Part shown: positions 47,743 through 60,479 of the stretch, in pieces | Layout of the letters: each line of letters starts with the position of its first letter | Position numbering within the stretch: position 1 is the stretch's first letter | NCBI RefSeq assembly: GCF_040581485.1 | Contig: NC_090132.1 | Span: forward strand, 25,803,911 to 25,867,910 | DNA: 64,000 bases | DNA from: Linepithema humile | Taxonomy: Eukaryota; Arthropoda; Insecta; Hymenoptera; Formicidae | Direction of reading: 5' to 3' | Notes under the pieces: model-generated | Told to the model about the DNA's origin: nothing | The model's database searches: none | What the model saw: only the letters and a program-made list of their open reading frames with translations | Program-made: the position numbers and the translations under genes

Positions 47743-47932
47743 ATTAACGGGGAAAATTTTATATCAAAAATTACTATGTACGGAATTAACCGCGGACCAT
47801 GAAGCCGCAAACCGAAAATTTTGTACTATGTTTCACATGAGAAAAACACGGTAATAATTTTTATAATTCTTTTATGATCCGCTGCTACTGCCGTAGTAAT
47901 AATAGTTTTTGATATAAAATTTTCTCTGTGCA
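47743..47932. repeat. Palindromic element, unit 1
   Basis: Same element as at 43590-43775, with the ends diverged (TTAACGGGGAAAATTTTATA on the left). The right arm reads TTTTTGATATAAAATTTTCT. Lies about 200 bp upstream of BED copy 1. Confidence 0.7.
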
Positions 47933-48235
47933 GTAATAACATTTTAGCGAAATAGACGTTATAACGCGTATTCTTTACACGAATATTTGGTAAGAAATAA
48001 TGCACATATAATATATTATTTCTGTGTATTAAATAGAATTACTTTCAAATTACAACTGTATCAGAGAAATGGATATGACTATATAAAAAAAAATGCGTAT
48101 TTTTCAAAATTATTTATACAGCATTAAGTGCAATTGATGTACTGATCGCAGAAATAAATGGATATGATTGACTTAATAGATTTCGCATAAAAATTGTAAT
48201 GTGTATGCATTTAACCACTTGATTTATTTTCAGAT

Positions 48236-48349
48236 ATGGCATTATCGTCGACTTTCTTTACAATAACGTCCCGATTTATTGGTATAAATTTTGTATTACA
48301 TCATTTTATTCTTGTTTGTACAATAATAGCAGTTTTTAATGTGTTTTAA
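48236..48349 (+). other. Antisense hydrophobic mini-ORF, unit 1
   Basis: Opposite in direction to the BED genes: just after an acceptor-like ttttcag, a 37-codon frame MALSSTFFTITSRFIGINFV followed by a hydrophobic stretch and stop. The counterpart in unit 4 (63,094-63,207) is also intact, but unit 3 has a stop at codon 13 and unit 2 is frameshifted. Likely a decaying remnant. Confidence 0.3.
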
Positions 48350-50387
48350 TTTGTTTTAATTTAATCTTAAATACTCGCATTAAAATGGAGATTATTTTAA
48401 TATTTTGTTTAACATTTTATTTTGTTTGAATATTTTTGTTAACACACTTTGACAGAGCTATTCGTCTGTGTGCAAAAATAATTTCGGCATTTTTTAATAA
48501 TATAAAATATATTGAGTGAAGGCAAAAGTTATGATAAGTTTCATGGTAGAAAAATGAATTAAGTAATTTTATTAAATTTGACACACCAGCGCACACTATT
48601 ACCATTTATTTTTTTAGTGGCAAAGAATTATTTATTATAACTATGTTTAATAAAAATAATATTATATTACCATTATTTATATGTTATTATATCATTGTCG
48701 CAATTTGTAGTACTTTTTAACACAAGTCCTATTATTCACGTGTAAAAATATATTAAAATTACTTAAACTTGTGATTAGGTTATTACATAAATATATAGCG
48801 TAGTATAATTTGAAAATTAGTAATTGAATCAAATTTCTAGTGAGCATTTATACTAAACTAATAGAGTTACGTCTTTGACTTCAAAAAATATTTAAACAAA
48901 AGATTAAACAAAAAAAACGGAAATGTATCAAGGAAAACACTTTAAATATTTTCTGTAAAAATAATAACAGCAAACCGTATAAATCATATGTAAAAATTAA
49001 TGTTTAAGCAAAATGGTTAGTATCGCAGAAGAAAGGCAACAATGAAAATCTATCATGCCTTTTTTAAGATAGGATATTGATAAACACTGCAATTAATTTC
49101 ATCAACAAGCTAATCTATTTCGCTTTTCTCTACATGTAATAATATACGTACTAACTTCGGTAATAAATTTCATAATAGTGCACTCGTATAATGTAAAGTA
49201 CATTGTCACATTTCATGCTAATGATTGAAACAATCATGATGTCAAAATAATATTACTGCTTGATTACAGTTTTCGTGCTATGACATTGTAAATATTTCCG
49301 ACGATAATTATTAAGTCACTTTTTATCCTAAATTATTATCATCTTAATATTGATGCAATTACGTATGTTGTCACTACTCGAAGCGATTATCTCCTTGACA
49401 TCTTCAGAATTTTCCGCTTTGCAATCTTCTTAGCAAAAAACACGAACGTTTCTATCAAAAAAATTTTCAATTTATATTTGCAGTTTCAGCTTTTGAATTA
49501 GTTTTCAAACATTGTGGATTTCATTTAGCGAAATAAAATACGATAATTCGTGAAACGGCTGGAATATATAAAAAAAACGTTAAAAAGTAGCGCATTTCCA
49601 ACGTGATGAGAAATTAACATTAATGTAATTTTGAAATGTTATTACAAGCTTCATCTTAATCGAAGGCTTTGCTGTTTAATAATATCAATAATTTATAAAA
49701 ATTTAATAATAAATTTTTAGTATTATCTGATATTTCAGAAAAATTGGGACAAATGTAACAAATTAATTAAGCAGCACCCATTATATATATGCAAAAATGC
49801 CGAACGGAACATTTTTGATGAATGAGTTCTCGATTATGATTCTATCTGTGAATTTTTGTGAATAATATTGACAAAAAAATTGACGCATTCCGATAAAATA
49901 ATGAATGAAATAAAAAGTAAAACAACCTGCATTTACTGCAAACCGTACAAATCATATGTGAAAATGATACCTTTAAATAATAAAATGACACTCTCTTATG
50001 ATGTATTTATTTAATTTATATGGTGATTTATTTATGATGAATGCATCATGTATAACATAAACATTTCTTGAACAAACATAATTTTAAAATTTAAACTCAT
50101 ATATTTCACCGACAATTATATGTATTACATTCGGAAACTACTACAGAAGTTATAATAAGAAATTGGCACTATATAGAGTACAAAAAATAATGAAAATATA
50201 TAAAAAAATTACAACATGCGTCAAAATTCACAAATTATAAAAAACTATAATATTTGAAATTATACTGTATATTGTCGGTTTTTTCTCTTTACAGAAATTT
50301 CGATGATAATTTCATTAAATTGTTTCAATTAATAAATTAAAAAATATAGTTTATAAATTTAAAACATAGTAAAGTTTATAATTATAG

Positions 50388-50471
50388 TTAATAAATTAAA
50401 ATCGTTAAAATTAAAACTGCCAATATTGCTGGTTGTGATGTAACTTGGATGCCGTTACCATCATTTTCCAT
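50388..50471 (-). CDS. Hydrophobic-tail mini-ORF, unit 2
   Basis: Same frame as in unit 1 (MENDGNGIQVTSQP, then ILAVLILTILIY) but stopping two codons earlier, after Tyr. The acceptor tttatacag is kept. Confidence 0.42.
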   Translation of the reverse strand: MENDGNGIQVTSQPAILAVLILTILIY

Positions 50472-50659
50472 TGTCAACTTCCAAATTAATCTGTATAAAC
50501 AATAATTATACATAATGATTAAGGTAATGTAAAATTAATTTTACATAATAATATTAACAATAATATCAATAAAATTTACGAACATTTTTTCATTTAATGT
50601 AGTTAACTTGCCACATGATAGTCATCTTTAATATAGTCATTTAAATTAGTTCTAGTAAT

Positions 50660-51020
50660 AACGAATATGTATCAGTGACAAATATTACCTTCTACTTCAA
50701 AACATCACTTTCGGTACAGTATTTCCATAGCCAACTCTGAAATGTATGCTTTTTAAACTGTTCCTTAAAATGCGAGTGATCTTCTAAACTCTCAGGTAAG
50801 TAAAATGTTTTCATTAAAATTTTAATGAGTTAAAATATATAAAATATATCTTGATGATCTGTGTAAACTTCGGTATTTTTGATCCACACTAAAAATTTTT
50901 ACATGCATTTTTTTATTTGTTAAACCTAAGGTGGAAATTTTGTAAACAATATATAACAAGTTTTCAATGATATAGACAGTCCGTTTGAAGTGATGAGACG
51001 CATTCTGACAAACCAACTGT
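50660..51020 (-). pseudogene. Decayed fourth BED module, unit 2
   Basis: Contains ESLEDHSHFKEQFKKHTFQS then WLWKYCTESDVLK with a stop and a one-base deletion before the expected CxxC, plus SECVSSLQTD linker remnants in another frame. An open frame at 50,822-51,016 is out of frame with the module and is not a gene. Confidence 0.7.
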
Positions 51021-51033
51021 GTTATGTATTTCT

Positions 51034-52590
51034 TTAATTTGTATTATTCAATTTGTCCGAATGTGTCATTTTTATATGAGAAGTCAGCCTGTGGTGAATA
51101 CCAAGAGCAAAATTCTTGTGACAAATATTACACTCCGCTACAAAATCATCTTTTTTTGTCCAATATTTATATGACCAACTGCGAAGGATATGATTCTTTC
51201 GTTGTTTCTCAGAATGCGAATTCAAGTGATTTTCTATAGATTCAGATGTAGATCGAACATTTGCATTGCAGATAATACATTGTGAATATAATTTGTTTGA
51301 ATACTTAAAATACATCCATGGCAATTTTATTAGTTTCTTTTCTTCTTCGTATTTCCAAATTTTTCTATGATGTCTTGCAAAATGCATATGGAAAGATTTA
51401 ACGGTTATATAATAATATTTTTTTTCACAAAACATGCACTGCGCTTTAAAATGCGGCAGTTTTACAAAATATTTCCACACATGCTTTTTAGTTACAACAG
51501 TTAGTGACTTAGACGTTGTGTCCGTTTGAAGTGATGAAACGCATTGTGATGAACGAACTGTGTCATGTGTTTCTTGCGTATTTTTTAATTTGTCCCAATG
51601 TTTCACTTTTATATGGACATCCACGTAAGTATTAACATAAAGACATACATTCTTATTACAAATATTACACTCCACTACAAAATCATCTCTCTTTGTCGAA
51701 TATTTATATGGCCAACCGCAAAGGATATAATTCTTTCGTTGTTCTTCAGAATGTGAACTCAAATGCTTTTCTACAGATTCGGATGTACACAGAACATTTG
51801 CGTCACAAATAATACACTGTGAACGTGATTCGTTTAAATACTTGAAATACATCCATGGAAATTTTATTAGTTTTCTTTCTTGTTCGTATTTAAAAATTTT
51901 TTTATGATATTTTTCTATATGATGATAGAAATTTCCATTGTCTATATAATAATATATGTTTTCACAAAACATGCACTGCGCTTTAAAATCCGGCAGTTTA
52001 ACAAAATATTTCCACAGATGCTTCTTAGTTACAATTTTTAGTGACTTCGACGATGTGTTCGTTTGAAGTGATGAAACGCATTCTGATGAACCAACTGTGT
52101 CATGTGTTTCTTGCGTATTTTTCAATTTGTTCCAATGTTTCACTTTTATATGAATATCCAGGTTAGCATGAACATGAAGAGATACATCCCTATTACAAAT
52201 ATTACACTCCACTACAAAATCATCTCTGTTTGTCGAATATTTCCATGGCCAACTGCGAAATGTATGATTTTCCCGTTGTTTTTCAGAATGTGAACTCAAG
52301 TGATTTTCTACATATTCAAATGTAGACAGAACTTGTGCATCACAGATAACACATTGTGAATATACTTTGTTTAAATATTTGAAAAACATCCATGGCCCTT
52401 TTATTATCGTTTTCTCTTCTTCGTATTTCCAAATTTTTATATGATGCATTGCCATATGTGTTTTTAAGCTTTGATCTTTTAAATATATATATTTATTTTC
52501 GCAAAACTTGCACTGTGCTTCAAAATCCGATAGTTTTACATAATATTCCCACACATGTTTTTTATTTGCAATACTTAGTGATGTAGACAT
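51034..52590 (-). CDS. Nine-finger BED-type zinc finger protein, array copy 2
   Basis: A 518-residue frame from MSTSLSIANKKHVWEYYVKL (an upstream in-frame Met exists at 52,650). Same three-module, nine-finger plan as copy 1. The middle module differs in a block shared with copy 4 (ESRSQCIICDANVLCTSES, EEQRKNYILCGWPYKYST), which groups it with copy 4. Cys and His ligands are kept through all nine fingers as far as I can read. The intact frame over 1.55 kb despite many substitutions relative to copies 1 and 3 supports selection on the protein. DNA target unknown. Confidence 0.82.
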   Translation of the reverse strand: MSTSLSIANKKHVWEYYVKLSDFEAQCKFCENKYIYLKDQSLKTHMAMHHIKIWKYEEEKTIIKGPWMFFKYLNKVYSQCVICDAQVLSTFEYVENHLSSHSEKQRENHTFRSWPWKYSTNRDDFVVECNICNRDVSLHVHANLDIHIKVKHWNKLKNTQETHDTVGSSECVSSLQTNTSSKSLKIVTKKHLWKYFVKLPDFKAQCMFCENIYYYIDNGNFYHHIEKYHKKIFKYEQERKLIKFPWMYFKYLNESRSQCIICDANVLCTSESVEKHLSSHSEEQRKNYILCGWPYKYSTKRDDFVVECNICNKNVCLYVNTYVDVHIKVKHWDKLKNTQETHDTVRSSQCVSSLQTDTTSKSLTVVTKKHVWKYFVKLPHFKAQCMFCEKKYYYITVKSFHMHFARHHRKIWKYEEEKKLIKLPWMYFKYSNKLYSQCIICNANVRSTSESIENHLNSHSEKQRKNHILRSWSYKYWTKKDDFVAECNICHKNFALGIHHRLTSHIKMTHSDKLNNTN

Positions 52591-52790
52591 TATATCCGTT
52601 TGAAGTGACGCGTATAACTGAATACGATGAACTAACATGAACTGATACAAGAACCTTTCTGTCGATGAGTATAGTAGAGAACGAAAGAAGACGCATAATT
52701 ATTTTTCACTTGAATGTAAATATTGATACGTCGGACTAATCTAGCTAGCAATGATCGAAACACGTGGTAACATCTTATGCCGAGTATCTA

Positions 52791-52975
52791 TACACGGAGA
52801 AAATTTTATATTAAAAATTACTATGTATTGCAATAACCGCGGACCATGAAGTCGCGAATCAAAAATATTCACTATGTTTCACATGTGAAAAATATCGTAA
52901 AAATTTTTTATAATTTTTTTATTATCCGCAGCTGCCGTACATAGTAATTTTTTATATAAAATTTTTTTCGTGTAG
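52791..52975. repeat. Palindromic element, unit 2
   Basis: Left end TACACGGAGAAAATTTTATA, right end ending TTTTTTTCGTGTA, with a self-complementary centre. Same position relative to the BED gene as in the other units. Confidence 0.75.
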
Positions 52976-55162
52976 TGATAACATTTCAGCGAAATAAACG
53001 TAACAGCGCGTATCCTTTAGACAAATATTTTGTAAGAAATAATGTACAAATAATATATTGTCTATGTGTATTAAATAAAATTACTTACAAATTATGGCTG
53101 TAACAAAGAAATTTATTTGGCTATATCAAGAAAAACGCATTTTTTTTAAAATTATTTATGCTGCATTAAATGCAATTAATATACTTATTACAGAAATAAA
53201 TACATATGATTTACTCAATAGATATCGCATAAAAAATTATTACTTTTATGCATTTAACCACCTGATTTATTTTTAGATATGGCATTATCGTTCTTTACCA
53301 ACTTTCTTTTCAAAAACGCCTCGATTTATTGGTATAAATTTCATATTACTTTATTCTATTCTTATTTGTTTATTAATACCTGTTTTTATTGTGCTTTAAT
53401 TTGCTGTAATGTAATCTTAAATACTCGTACTAAAATAAAGATTATTTTAATATTTTATTTTGTCCGAATATTTTTGTTAACACACACTTTGACAGTAATT
53501 CGTCTGTGTGCAAAAATAAATTTGGCATTTTTTAATAATATAAAATACATTTAGTTGAATTATTACATAAATGTATAGCGTAGTATAATTTGAAAATTAA
53601 TAATCGGATCGAATTTCTAGTGAGCATTTATATTAAACTAATAGAATTACGTCTTTTACTTCAAAAAAGATTTAAACAAAAAATTCAAAAATGTATCAAG
53701 GAAGACACTTTGAATATTTTCTGTAAAAAAGATAACAGCAAACCGTATAAATTATATGTAAAAATTAATGTTTAAACAAAAAGATTAATATCGCGGAAGT
53801 AAGAAAGAATGAAAATTGTCCATGCCTTTTTTAGATAGAATATTAATAAACATTGCAATTAATTTCATCAATAAGCTTATTTATTCCGCTTTTATTTACA
53901 TGTAATAATATACGCAACAATTTCGGTAATAAATCTCATAATTGTGCACTCGTATAATGTAAGTAAAGTAAATTTGTCATATTTTATGTTAATGAATAAA
54001 ACAATCACAATGTGAAAATAATAATGCTGCTTGATTACAGTTTTTGTACTATAACATTGTAAATATTTCCGACGATAATTTTTCAGTCATTTTTTATCTT
54101 AAATTATTATCATCCTGATACCGATACAATTACGCATGTTGCCTTTACTCGGAGCGATTATCTCCTTGACATCTTCAGAATCTTTCGCTTTGCAATCTTC
54201 TTATCAAAGAACACGGAGGTTTTATCATAAAAATTCCCAGTTTTTATTTGCAGACTTCAGCTTTTGAATTAGTTTTTAAACATTGTGTATTCCATTTAGG
54301 CAATTAAAATACGATAATTCATGAAACAACTGGAATATATAGAAAAGACTTTAAAAAATAGCAGATTTTTAACGTGATCAGGAATTAACATTAATGTAAT
54401 TTTGAAATATCATTAAGGGCTGCATCTTAACCGCAAGACATTGCTGTTTAATAATATCAATAATTTATTAAAATTTATCAACAAAATTTTTATTATTATC
54501 TAATATTTCAGAAAAATTGGGGCAAAGGTAACAAATTCATTCAGCAGCACCTATTATATAATCTCGAAAATTTCGATTGGACAGTTTTTGATGAATGAGC
54601 TTTCGATTATGATTCTATACGTGAATTTTTGTAAATAACATTGACAGAAAAATTGACGCATCCCGATAAAATAATGAATAAAATAAAAAATAAAACAACT
54701 TGCATTTACTGCAAACCGTACAAATCATATATAAAAATGACCTTTAAATAATAAAATAACACTCTTACAATAAAATTATTTAATTTATATGGTGATTTAT
54801 TTATGATGAATGCATCATGTATAACATAAACATTTCTTGAACAAACATAATTTTAAAATTTAAACTGATATATTTCACCGACAATTAAATGTATTACATT
54901 CGGAAACTATTACAAAAATGATAATAAGAAATTGACACTATATAGAGTACAGAAAATAATGAAAAAATATAAAAAAATTTCAACATGCGTCAAAATAAAC
55001 AAATTATAAAAAACTTCAATATTTGAAATTAAATTATACTGTAAATTATCGGTATTTTTCTTTTTTCAGAAATGTCAATGATTATTTCATTAAATTGTTT
55101 CAATTAATAAATTTAAGAATATAGTTTATAAATTTAAAACATAGTAAAAATTGTTATTTTAA

Positions 55163-55243
55163 TTAATAAATTAAAATTGTTAAAATTAAGACTGCCATTA
55201 TTGCAGGTTGTGATGCTTGGACGCTGTTATCATCATTTCCCAT
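55163..55243 (-). CDS. Hydrophobic-tail mini-ORF, unit 3
   Basis: The most diverged copy: MGNDDNSVQASQP then AIMAVLILTILIY and stop, 26 codons. Compared with unit 1 it has several amino-acid changes and loses exactly three bases (VTS to AS), so the frame is kept. This is the best evidence that the frame matters. Confidence 0.48.
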   Translation of the reverse strand: MGNDDNSVQASQPAIMAVLILTILIY

Positions 55244-55439
55244 TGTCAACTTCCGGATAAATCTATATAAACAATAATTATACATAATAATTAATGTAAT
55301 GTAAAATTAATTATACATAATAATATTAAAAATAATATCAATCAAACTTACGGACATTTGTTCATTCTATTTAATTAGCTTGCCAAATGATGTTCATTCT
55401 TTATATAGTTATTTAAATAAGTTCTAATAGCTACAAATA

Positions 55440-55790
55440 TAGTCAGTGACAAATATTATACTCTACTTCAAAACCATCACTTTCGGAACTGTATTTCCAT
55501 AGCCAATTCTAAAATGTATGTTTTGTAAATGTTTTTCGAAATGCGAGTAATCTTCCAAACTTTCAGATAAAATGTTATCATCAAAATTTTAATGAGTAGA
55601 AATATTTAAAATGAATCTTGATAATCCGTGTAAACTTTGGCATTTTTGTTCAAGACTAAAAATTTCTATAAGCATTTTTTTATTTGTTAAACCTAAGGGA
55701 AACATTTTAACAATATATAACAATTTTTCAATGTTAAACAGAGTTCGTTTGAATTGACGAAACGCGTTCTGACGAATCGACTGTGTCATG
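55440..55790 (-). pseudogene. Decayed fourth BED module, unit 3
   Basis: Retains WLWKYSSESDGFEVEYNICH in frame. The equivalent stretch in the other units has lost one G and is frameshifted, so unit 3 preserves an earlier state. The first Cys of the CxxC pair is Tyr here and a stop follows. Confidence 0.7.
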
Positions 55791-55797
55791 TGTTTCT

Positions 55798-57354
55798 TTA
55801 ATTTGTATTTTTCAATTTGTCCAAATGTGTCATTTTTATATGAGAAATCAACGAATGCTGAATACCAAGAGCGAAATTCTTGTGACAAATATTACACTCC
55901 GCTACAAAATTATCTCTTTTTGTCAAATATTTATGTGGCCAACTATGAAGCATATGATTCTTTCGTTGTTTTTCAGAATGCAAACTCAAGTGATTTTCTA
56001 TAGATTCAGATGTAGGTCGAACATTTGCATTGCAAATAATACATTGTGAATATACTTTGTTTGAATACTTGAAATACATCCATGGCAATTTTATTCGTTT
56101 TTTCTCTTCTTCGTATTTCCAAATTTTTCTATGATGTCTTGCAATATGCATTCGGAAAGTATTAACGGTTATATAATAATATTTTTTTTTACAAAATATG
56201 CATTGCGCTTTAAAATTTGGCAATTTTGCATAATATTTCCACAGATGCTTTTTACTTACAATAGTTAGTGACTTAGACGTTGTGTCCGTTTGAAGTGATG
56301 AAACGCATTCTGATGAACCAACTGTGTCATGTGTTTCTTGCGTATTCTTCAATTTGTCCCAATGTTTCTCTTTTATATGAGCGTCCAAATAATTATAAAC
56401 GGAAAGAAGTACATTCTTATTGCAAATATTGCACTCCATCACAAAATCATTTATTTTGGTCGAATATTTATATGGCCAACCGCAAAGGATATAATTTTTT
56501 CGTTGTTTTTCAGAATGTGAACTCAAATGATTTTCTACAGATTCGGATGTAGACAGAACATTTGCGTCACAAATAATACACTGTGAATGTGATTTGTTTA
56601 AATACTTGAAATACATCCATGGAATTTTTATTAGTTTTCTCTCTTGTTCGTATTTCAAAATTTTTTTATGATATTTTTTCGTATGATTAAAGAAATTTGC
56701 GGTGTTTATATAATTATATTTGTTTTCACAAAACATGCACTGCGCTTTAAAATCCGGCAATTTAACAAAATATTTCCAAAAATGCTTTTGAGTTACAATA
56801 GTTAGTGACTTAGACGATGTGTCCGTTTGAAGTGATGAAACGCATTCTGATGCACCAACTGTGTCATGTATTTTTTGCGTATTTTTCAATTTGTCCCAAT
56901 GTTTCAATTTTATATGAATATCCAGGTTAGCATGAACATGAAGAGATACATCCCTATTACAAATATTACACTCCACTACAAAATCATCTCTGTTTGTCGA
57001 ATATTTCCATGGCCAACTGCGAAATGTATGATTTTCCCGTTGTTTTTCAGAATGTGAACTCAAGTGATTTTCTACATATTTGAACGTAGACAAAACATGT
57101 GCATCACAGATAACGCATTGTGAATATGATTTGTATAAATATTTGAAAAACATCCATGGCCCTTTTATTACTGTTTTCTCTTCTTCGTATTTCCAAATTT
57201 TTATATGATGCAATGCCATATGTCTTTTTAAGTTTTGATCTCCTAAATATATATATTTATTTTCGCAAAACTTGCACTGTGCTTCGAAATCCGATAGTTT
57301 CACATAATATTCCCACACGTGTTTTTTATTTGCAATATTTAGTGATGTAGACAT
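55798..57354 (-). CDS. Nine-finger BED-type zinc finger protein, array copy 3
   Basis: 518 residues from MSTSLNIANKKHVWEYYVKL. No in-frame upstream Met exists because the leader is frameshifted, which supports this start in all copies. Three modules of three BED-like fingers. Module 3 is closest to copy 1 (LPNFKAQCIFC...YYYITVNTFRMHIARHH). Zinc ligands are kept, with conservative changes such as CKKKYY for CEKKYY after the second Cys. It ends DKLKNTN followed by the stop, as in the other copies. Confidence 0.82.
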   Translation of the reverse strand: MSTSLNIANKKHVWEYYVKLSDFEAQCKFCENKYIYLGDQNLKRHMALHHIKIWKYEEEKTVIKGPWMFFKYLYKSYSQCVICDAHVLSTFKYVENHLSSHSEKQRENHTFRSWPWKYSTNRDDFVVECNICNRDVSLHVHANLDIHIKLKHWDKLKNTQKIHDTVGASECVSSLQTDTSSKSLTIVTQKHFWKYFVKLPDFKAQCMFCENKYNYINTANFFNHTKKYHKKILKYEQERKLIKIPWMYFKYLNKSHSQCIICDANVLSTSESVENHLSSHSEKQRKNYILCGWPYKYSTKINDFVMECNICNKNVLLSVYNYLDAHIKEKHWDKLKNTQETHDTVGSSECVSSLQTDTTSKSLTIVSKKHLWKYYAKLPNFKAQCIFCKKKYYYITVNTFRMHIARHHRKIWKYEEEKKRIKLPWMYFKYSNKVYSQCIICNANVRPTSESIENHLSLHSEKQRKNHMLHSWPHKYLTKRDNFVAECNICHKNFALGIQHSLISHIKMTHLDKLKNTN

Positions 57355-57556
57355 TATGTCCGTTTGAAATGACTAAGACGCGTATAACTGAATACGATAA
57401 ACTAACACGAACTGATACAAGAACCTTTCTGTCGATGAGTATAGTAGAGGAAGAAGACGCATAATTATTTTCCACTTGAATGTAAATATTAATTTGTCGG
57501 TCAATTCTAGCTAAGAACGATCAAAACACGCAGTAACATCTCATGCCGAGTATGTA

Positions 57557-57752
57557 TACACGGAGAAAACTTTATATCAAAAATTACTATATACGGCATT
57601 AATTAACAGCGGACCATGAAGCCGCAAACCGAAAATTTTGTACTATGTTTCACATGTGAAAGACACAGTAATAATTTTTATAATTTTTTTATGATCCGCG
57701 GCTACTGCCGTAGTAATAATAGTTTTTGATATAAAATTTTCTCCGTGCAGTA
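57557..57752. repeat. Palindromic element, unit 3
   Basis: Left end TACACGGAGAAAACTTTATA, right end TTTTCTCCGTGCAGTA. Same location and structure as in the other units. Confidence 0.72.
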
Positions 57753-60190
57753 ATAACATTTCAGCGAAACAGGCGTTATAGCGCGTATCCTTTACACGAA
57801 TATTTGGTAAGAAATAATGCACATATAATATATTATTTCTGTGTATTAAATAGAATTACTTTCAAATTACAACTGTATCAAAGAAATGGATATGACTATA
57901 TATAGACAAATGCGTATTTTTTAAAATTATTTATACACCATTAAGTGCAATAGATGTACTGATCGCAGAAATAAATAGATATGATTGTCTCAATAGATTT
58001 CGCATAAAAATTGTAATGTGTATGCATTTAACCACCTGATTTATTTTCAGATATGGCATTATCGTCGACTTTCTTTACAATAACGTTCTGATTTATTGGT
58101 ATAAATTTTGTATTACATCATTTTATTCTTGTTTGTACAATAATAGCAGTTTTTAATGTGCTTTAATTTGCTTTAATTTAATCTTAAATACTCGCATTAA
58201 AATGGAGATTATTTTAATATTTTATTTAACATTTTATTTTGTTTTAATATTTTTGTTAACACACACTTTGACAGAGCTATTCGTCTGTGTGCAAAAATAA
58301 TTTCGGCATTTTTTAATAATATAAAATATATTGAGTGAAGGCAAAAGTTATGATAAGTTTCATGGTAGAAAAATGAATTAAGTAATTTTATTAAATTTGA
58401 CACACCAGCGCACACTATTACCATTTATTTTTTTAGTGGCAAAGAATTATTTATTATAACTATGTTTAATAAAAATAATATTATATTACCATTATTTATA
58501 TGTTATTATATCATTGTCGCAATTTGTAGTACTTTTTAACACAAGTCTTATTATTCACGTGTAAAAATATATTAAAATTACTTAAACTTGTGATTAGGTT
58601 ATTACATAAATATATAGCGTAGTATAATTTGAAAATTAATAATCGAATCAAATTTCTAGTGAGCATTTATACTAAACTAATAGAGTTACGTCTTTGACTT
58701 CAAAAAATATTTAAACAAAAAAGACGGAAATGTATCAAGGAAAACACTTTAAATATTTTCTGTAAAAATAATAACAGCAAACCGTATAAATCATATGTAA
58801 AAATTAATGTTTAAGCAAAATGGTTAGTATCGCAGAAGAAAGGCAACAATAAAAATCTATCATGCCTTTTTTAAGATAGGATATTGATAAACACTGCAAT
58901 TAATTTCATCAACAAGCTAATCTATTTCGCTTTTCTCTACATGTAATAATATACGTACTAACTTCGGTAATAAATTTCATAATAGTGCACTCGTATAATG
59001 TAAAGTACATTGTCACATTTCATGCTAATGATTGAAACAATCACGATGTCAAAATAATAATGCTGCTTGATTACAGTTTTCGTGCTATGACATTGTAAAT
59101 ATTTCCGACGATAATTATTAAGTCACTTTTTATCCTAAATTATTATCATCTTAATATTGATGCAATTACGCATGTTGTCACTACTCGAAGCGATTATCTC
59201 CTTGACATCTTCAGAATTTTCCGCTTTGCAATCTTCTTAGCGAAAAACACGAACGTTTCTATCAGAAAAATTTCCAATTTATATTTGCAGCTTCAGCTTT
59301 TGGATTAGTTTTCAAACATTGTGGATTTCATTCAGCGAAATAAAATACGATAATTCGTGAAACGGCTGGAATATATAAAAAAAACGTTAAAAAGTAGCGG
59401 ATTTCCAACGTGATGAGAAATTAACATTAATGTAATTTTGAAATGTTATTACAAGCTGCATCTTAATCGAAGGCTTTGCTGTTTAATAATATCAATAATT
59501 TATAAAAATTTAATAATAAATTTTTAGTATTATCTGATATTTCAAAAACATTAAGACAAATGTAACGTATTAATTAAGCAGCACCCATTATATATCTGCG
59601 AAAATGCCGAACGGAACATTTTTGATGAATGAGTTCTCGATTATGATTCTATCTGTGAATTTTTGTGAATAATATTGACAAAAAAATTGACGCATCCCGA
59701 TAAAATAATGAATGAAATAAAAAGTAAAACAACCTGCATTCACTGCAAACCGTACAAATCATATGTGAAAATGATACCTTTAAATAATAAAATGACACTC
59801 TCTTATGATGTATTTATTTAATTTATATGTTGATTTATTTATGATAAATGCATTATGTATAACATAAACATTTCTTGAACAAACATAATTTTAAAATTTA
59901 AACTGATATATTTCACCGACAATTAAATGTATTACATTCGGAAACTATTACAAAAGTTATAATAAAAAATTGACACTATATAAAGTACAAAAAAATAATG
60001 AAAATATATAAAAAAATTACAACATGCGTCAAAATTCACAAATTATATAAAACTATAATATTTGAAATTATACTGTATATTATCGGTATTTTTCTCTTTA
60101 CAGAGATGTCAATGATTATTTCATTAAATTGTTTTAATTAATAAATTTAAGAATATAGTTTATAAATTTAAAATATAGTAAAATTCATAA

Positions 60191-60280
60191 TTATAGTAAA
60201 TAAATTAAAATCGTTAAAATTAAAACTGCCAATATTGCTGGTTGTGATGTAACTTGGATGCCGTTACCATCATTTTCCAT
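60191..60280 (-). CDS. Hydrophobic-tail mini-ORF, unit 4
   Basis: 29 codons identical to unit 1 from MENDGNG onward to LIYLL, with one change (LSRKL for LIRKL) in the open stretch between the acceptor and the Met. Confidence 0.45.
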   Translation of the reverse strand: MENDGNGIQVTSQPAILAVLILTILIYLL

Positions 60281-60479
60281 TGTCAACTTCCGGCTTAATC
60301 TGTATAAACAATAATTATACATAATGATTAATGTAATGTAAAATTAATTTTACATAATAATATTAATATTAAATAATATAATATCAATTAAATTTACGAA
60401 CATTTTTTTATTTAATGTAGTTAACTTGCCAAATGATAGTCATCCTTAATATAGTCATTTAAATTAGTTCTAGTAATAA

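Larger units (their letters stand above)
45340..50387 (-). repeat. Tandem array unit 1 (type A), about 5.05 kb
   Basis: Order on the plus coordinate: tail ORF, decayed module, BED gene, palindromic element and spacer. The spacer (47,960-48,870) nearly matches that of unit 3 and differs from units 2 and 4, which defines type A. The empty MITE site is at 48,547-48,548. Confidence 0.9.
50388..55162 (-). repeat. Tandem array unit 2 (type B), about 4.78 kb
   Basis: Same order as unit 1. Its spacer matches unit 4 more closely than units 1 or 3 (type B). A deletion of about 250 bp at about 53,552, compared with unit 1, accounts for its shorter length and removes the MITE target site. Confidence 0.9.
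55163..60190 (-). repeat. Tandem array unit 3 (type A), about 5.03 kb
   Basis: Close to unit 1 throughout the spacer: for example 58,209-58,600 and 48,417-48,790 are almost identical, including the empty MITE site at 58,366-58,367. The offset from unit 1 is about 9.81 kb. Confidence 0.9.
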
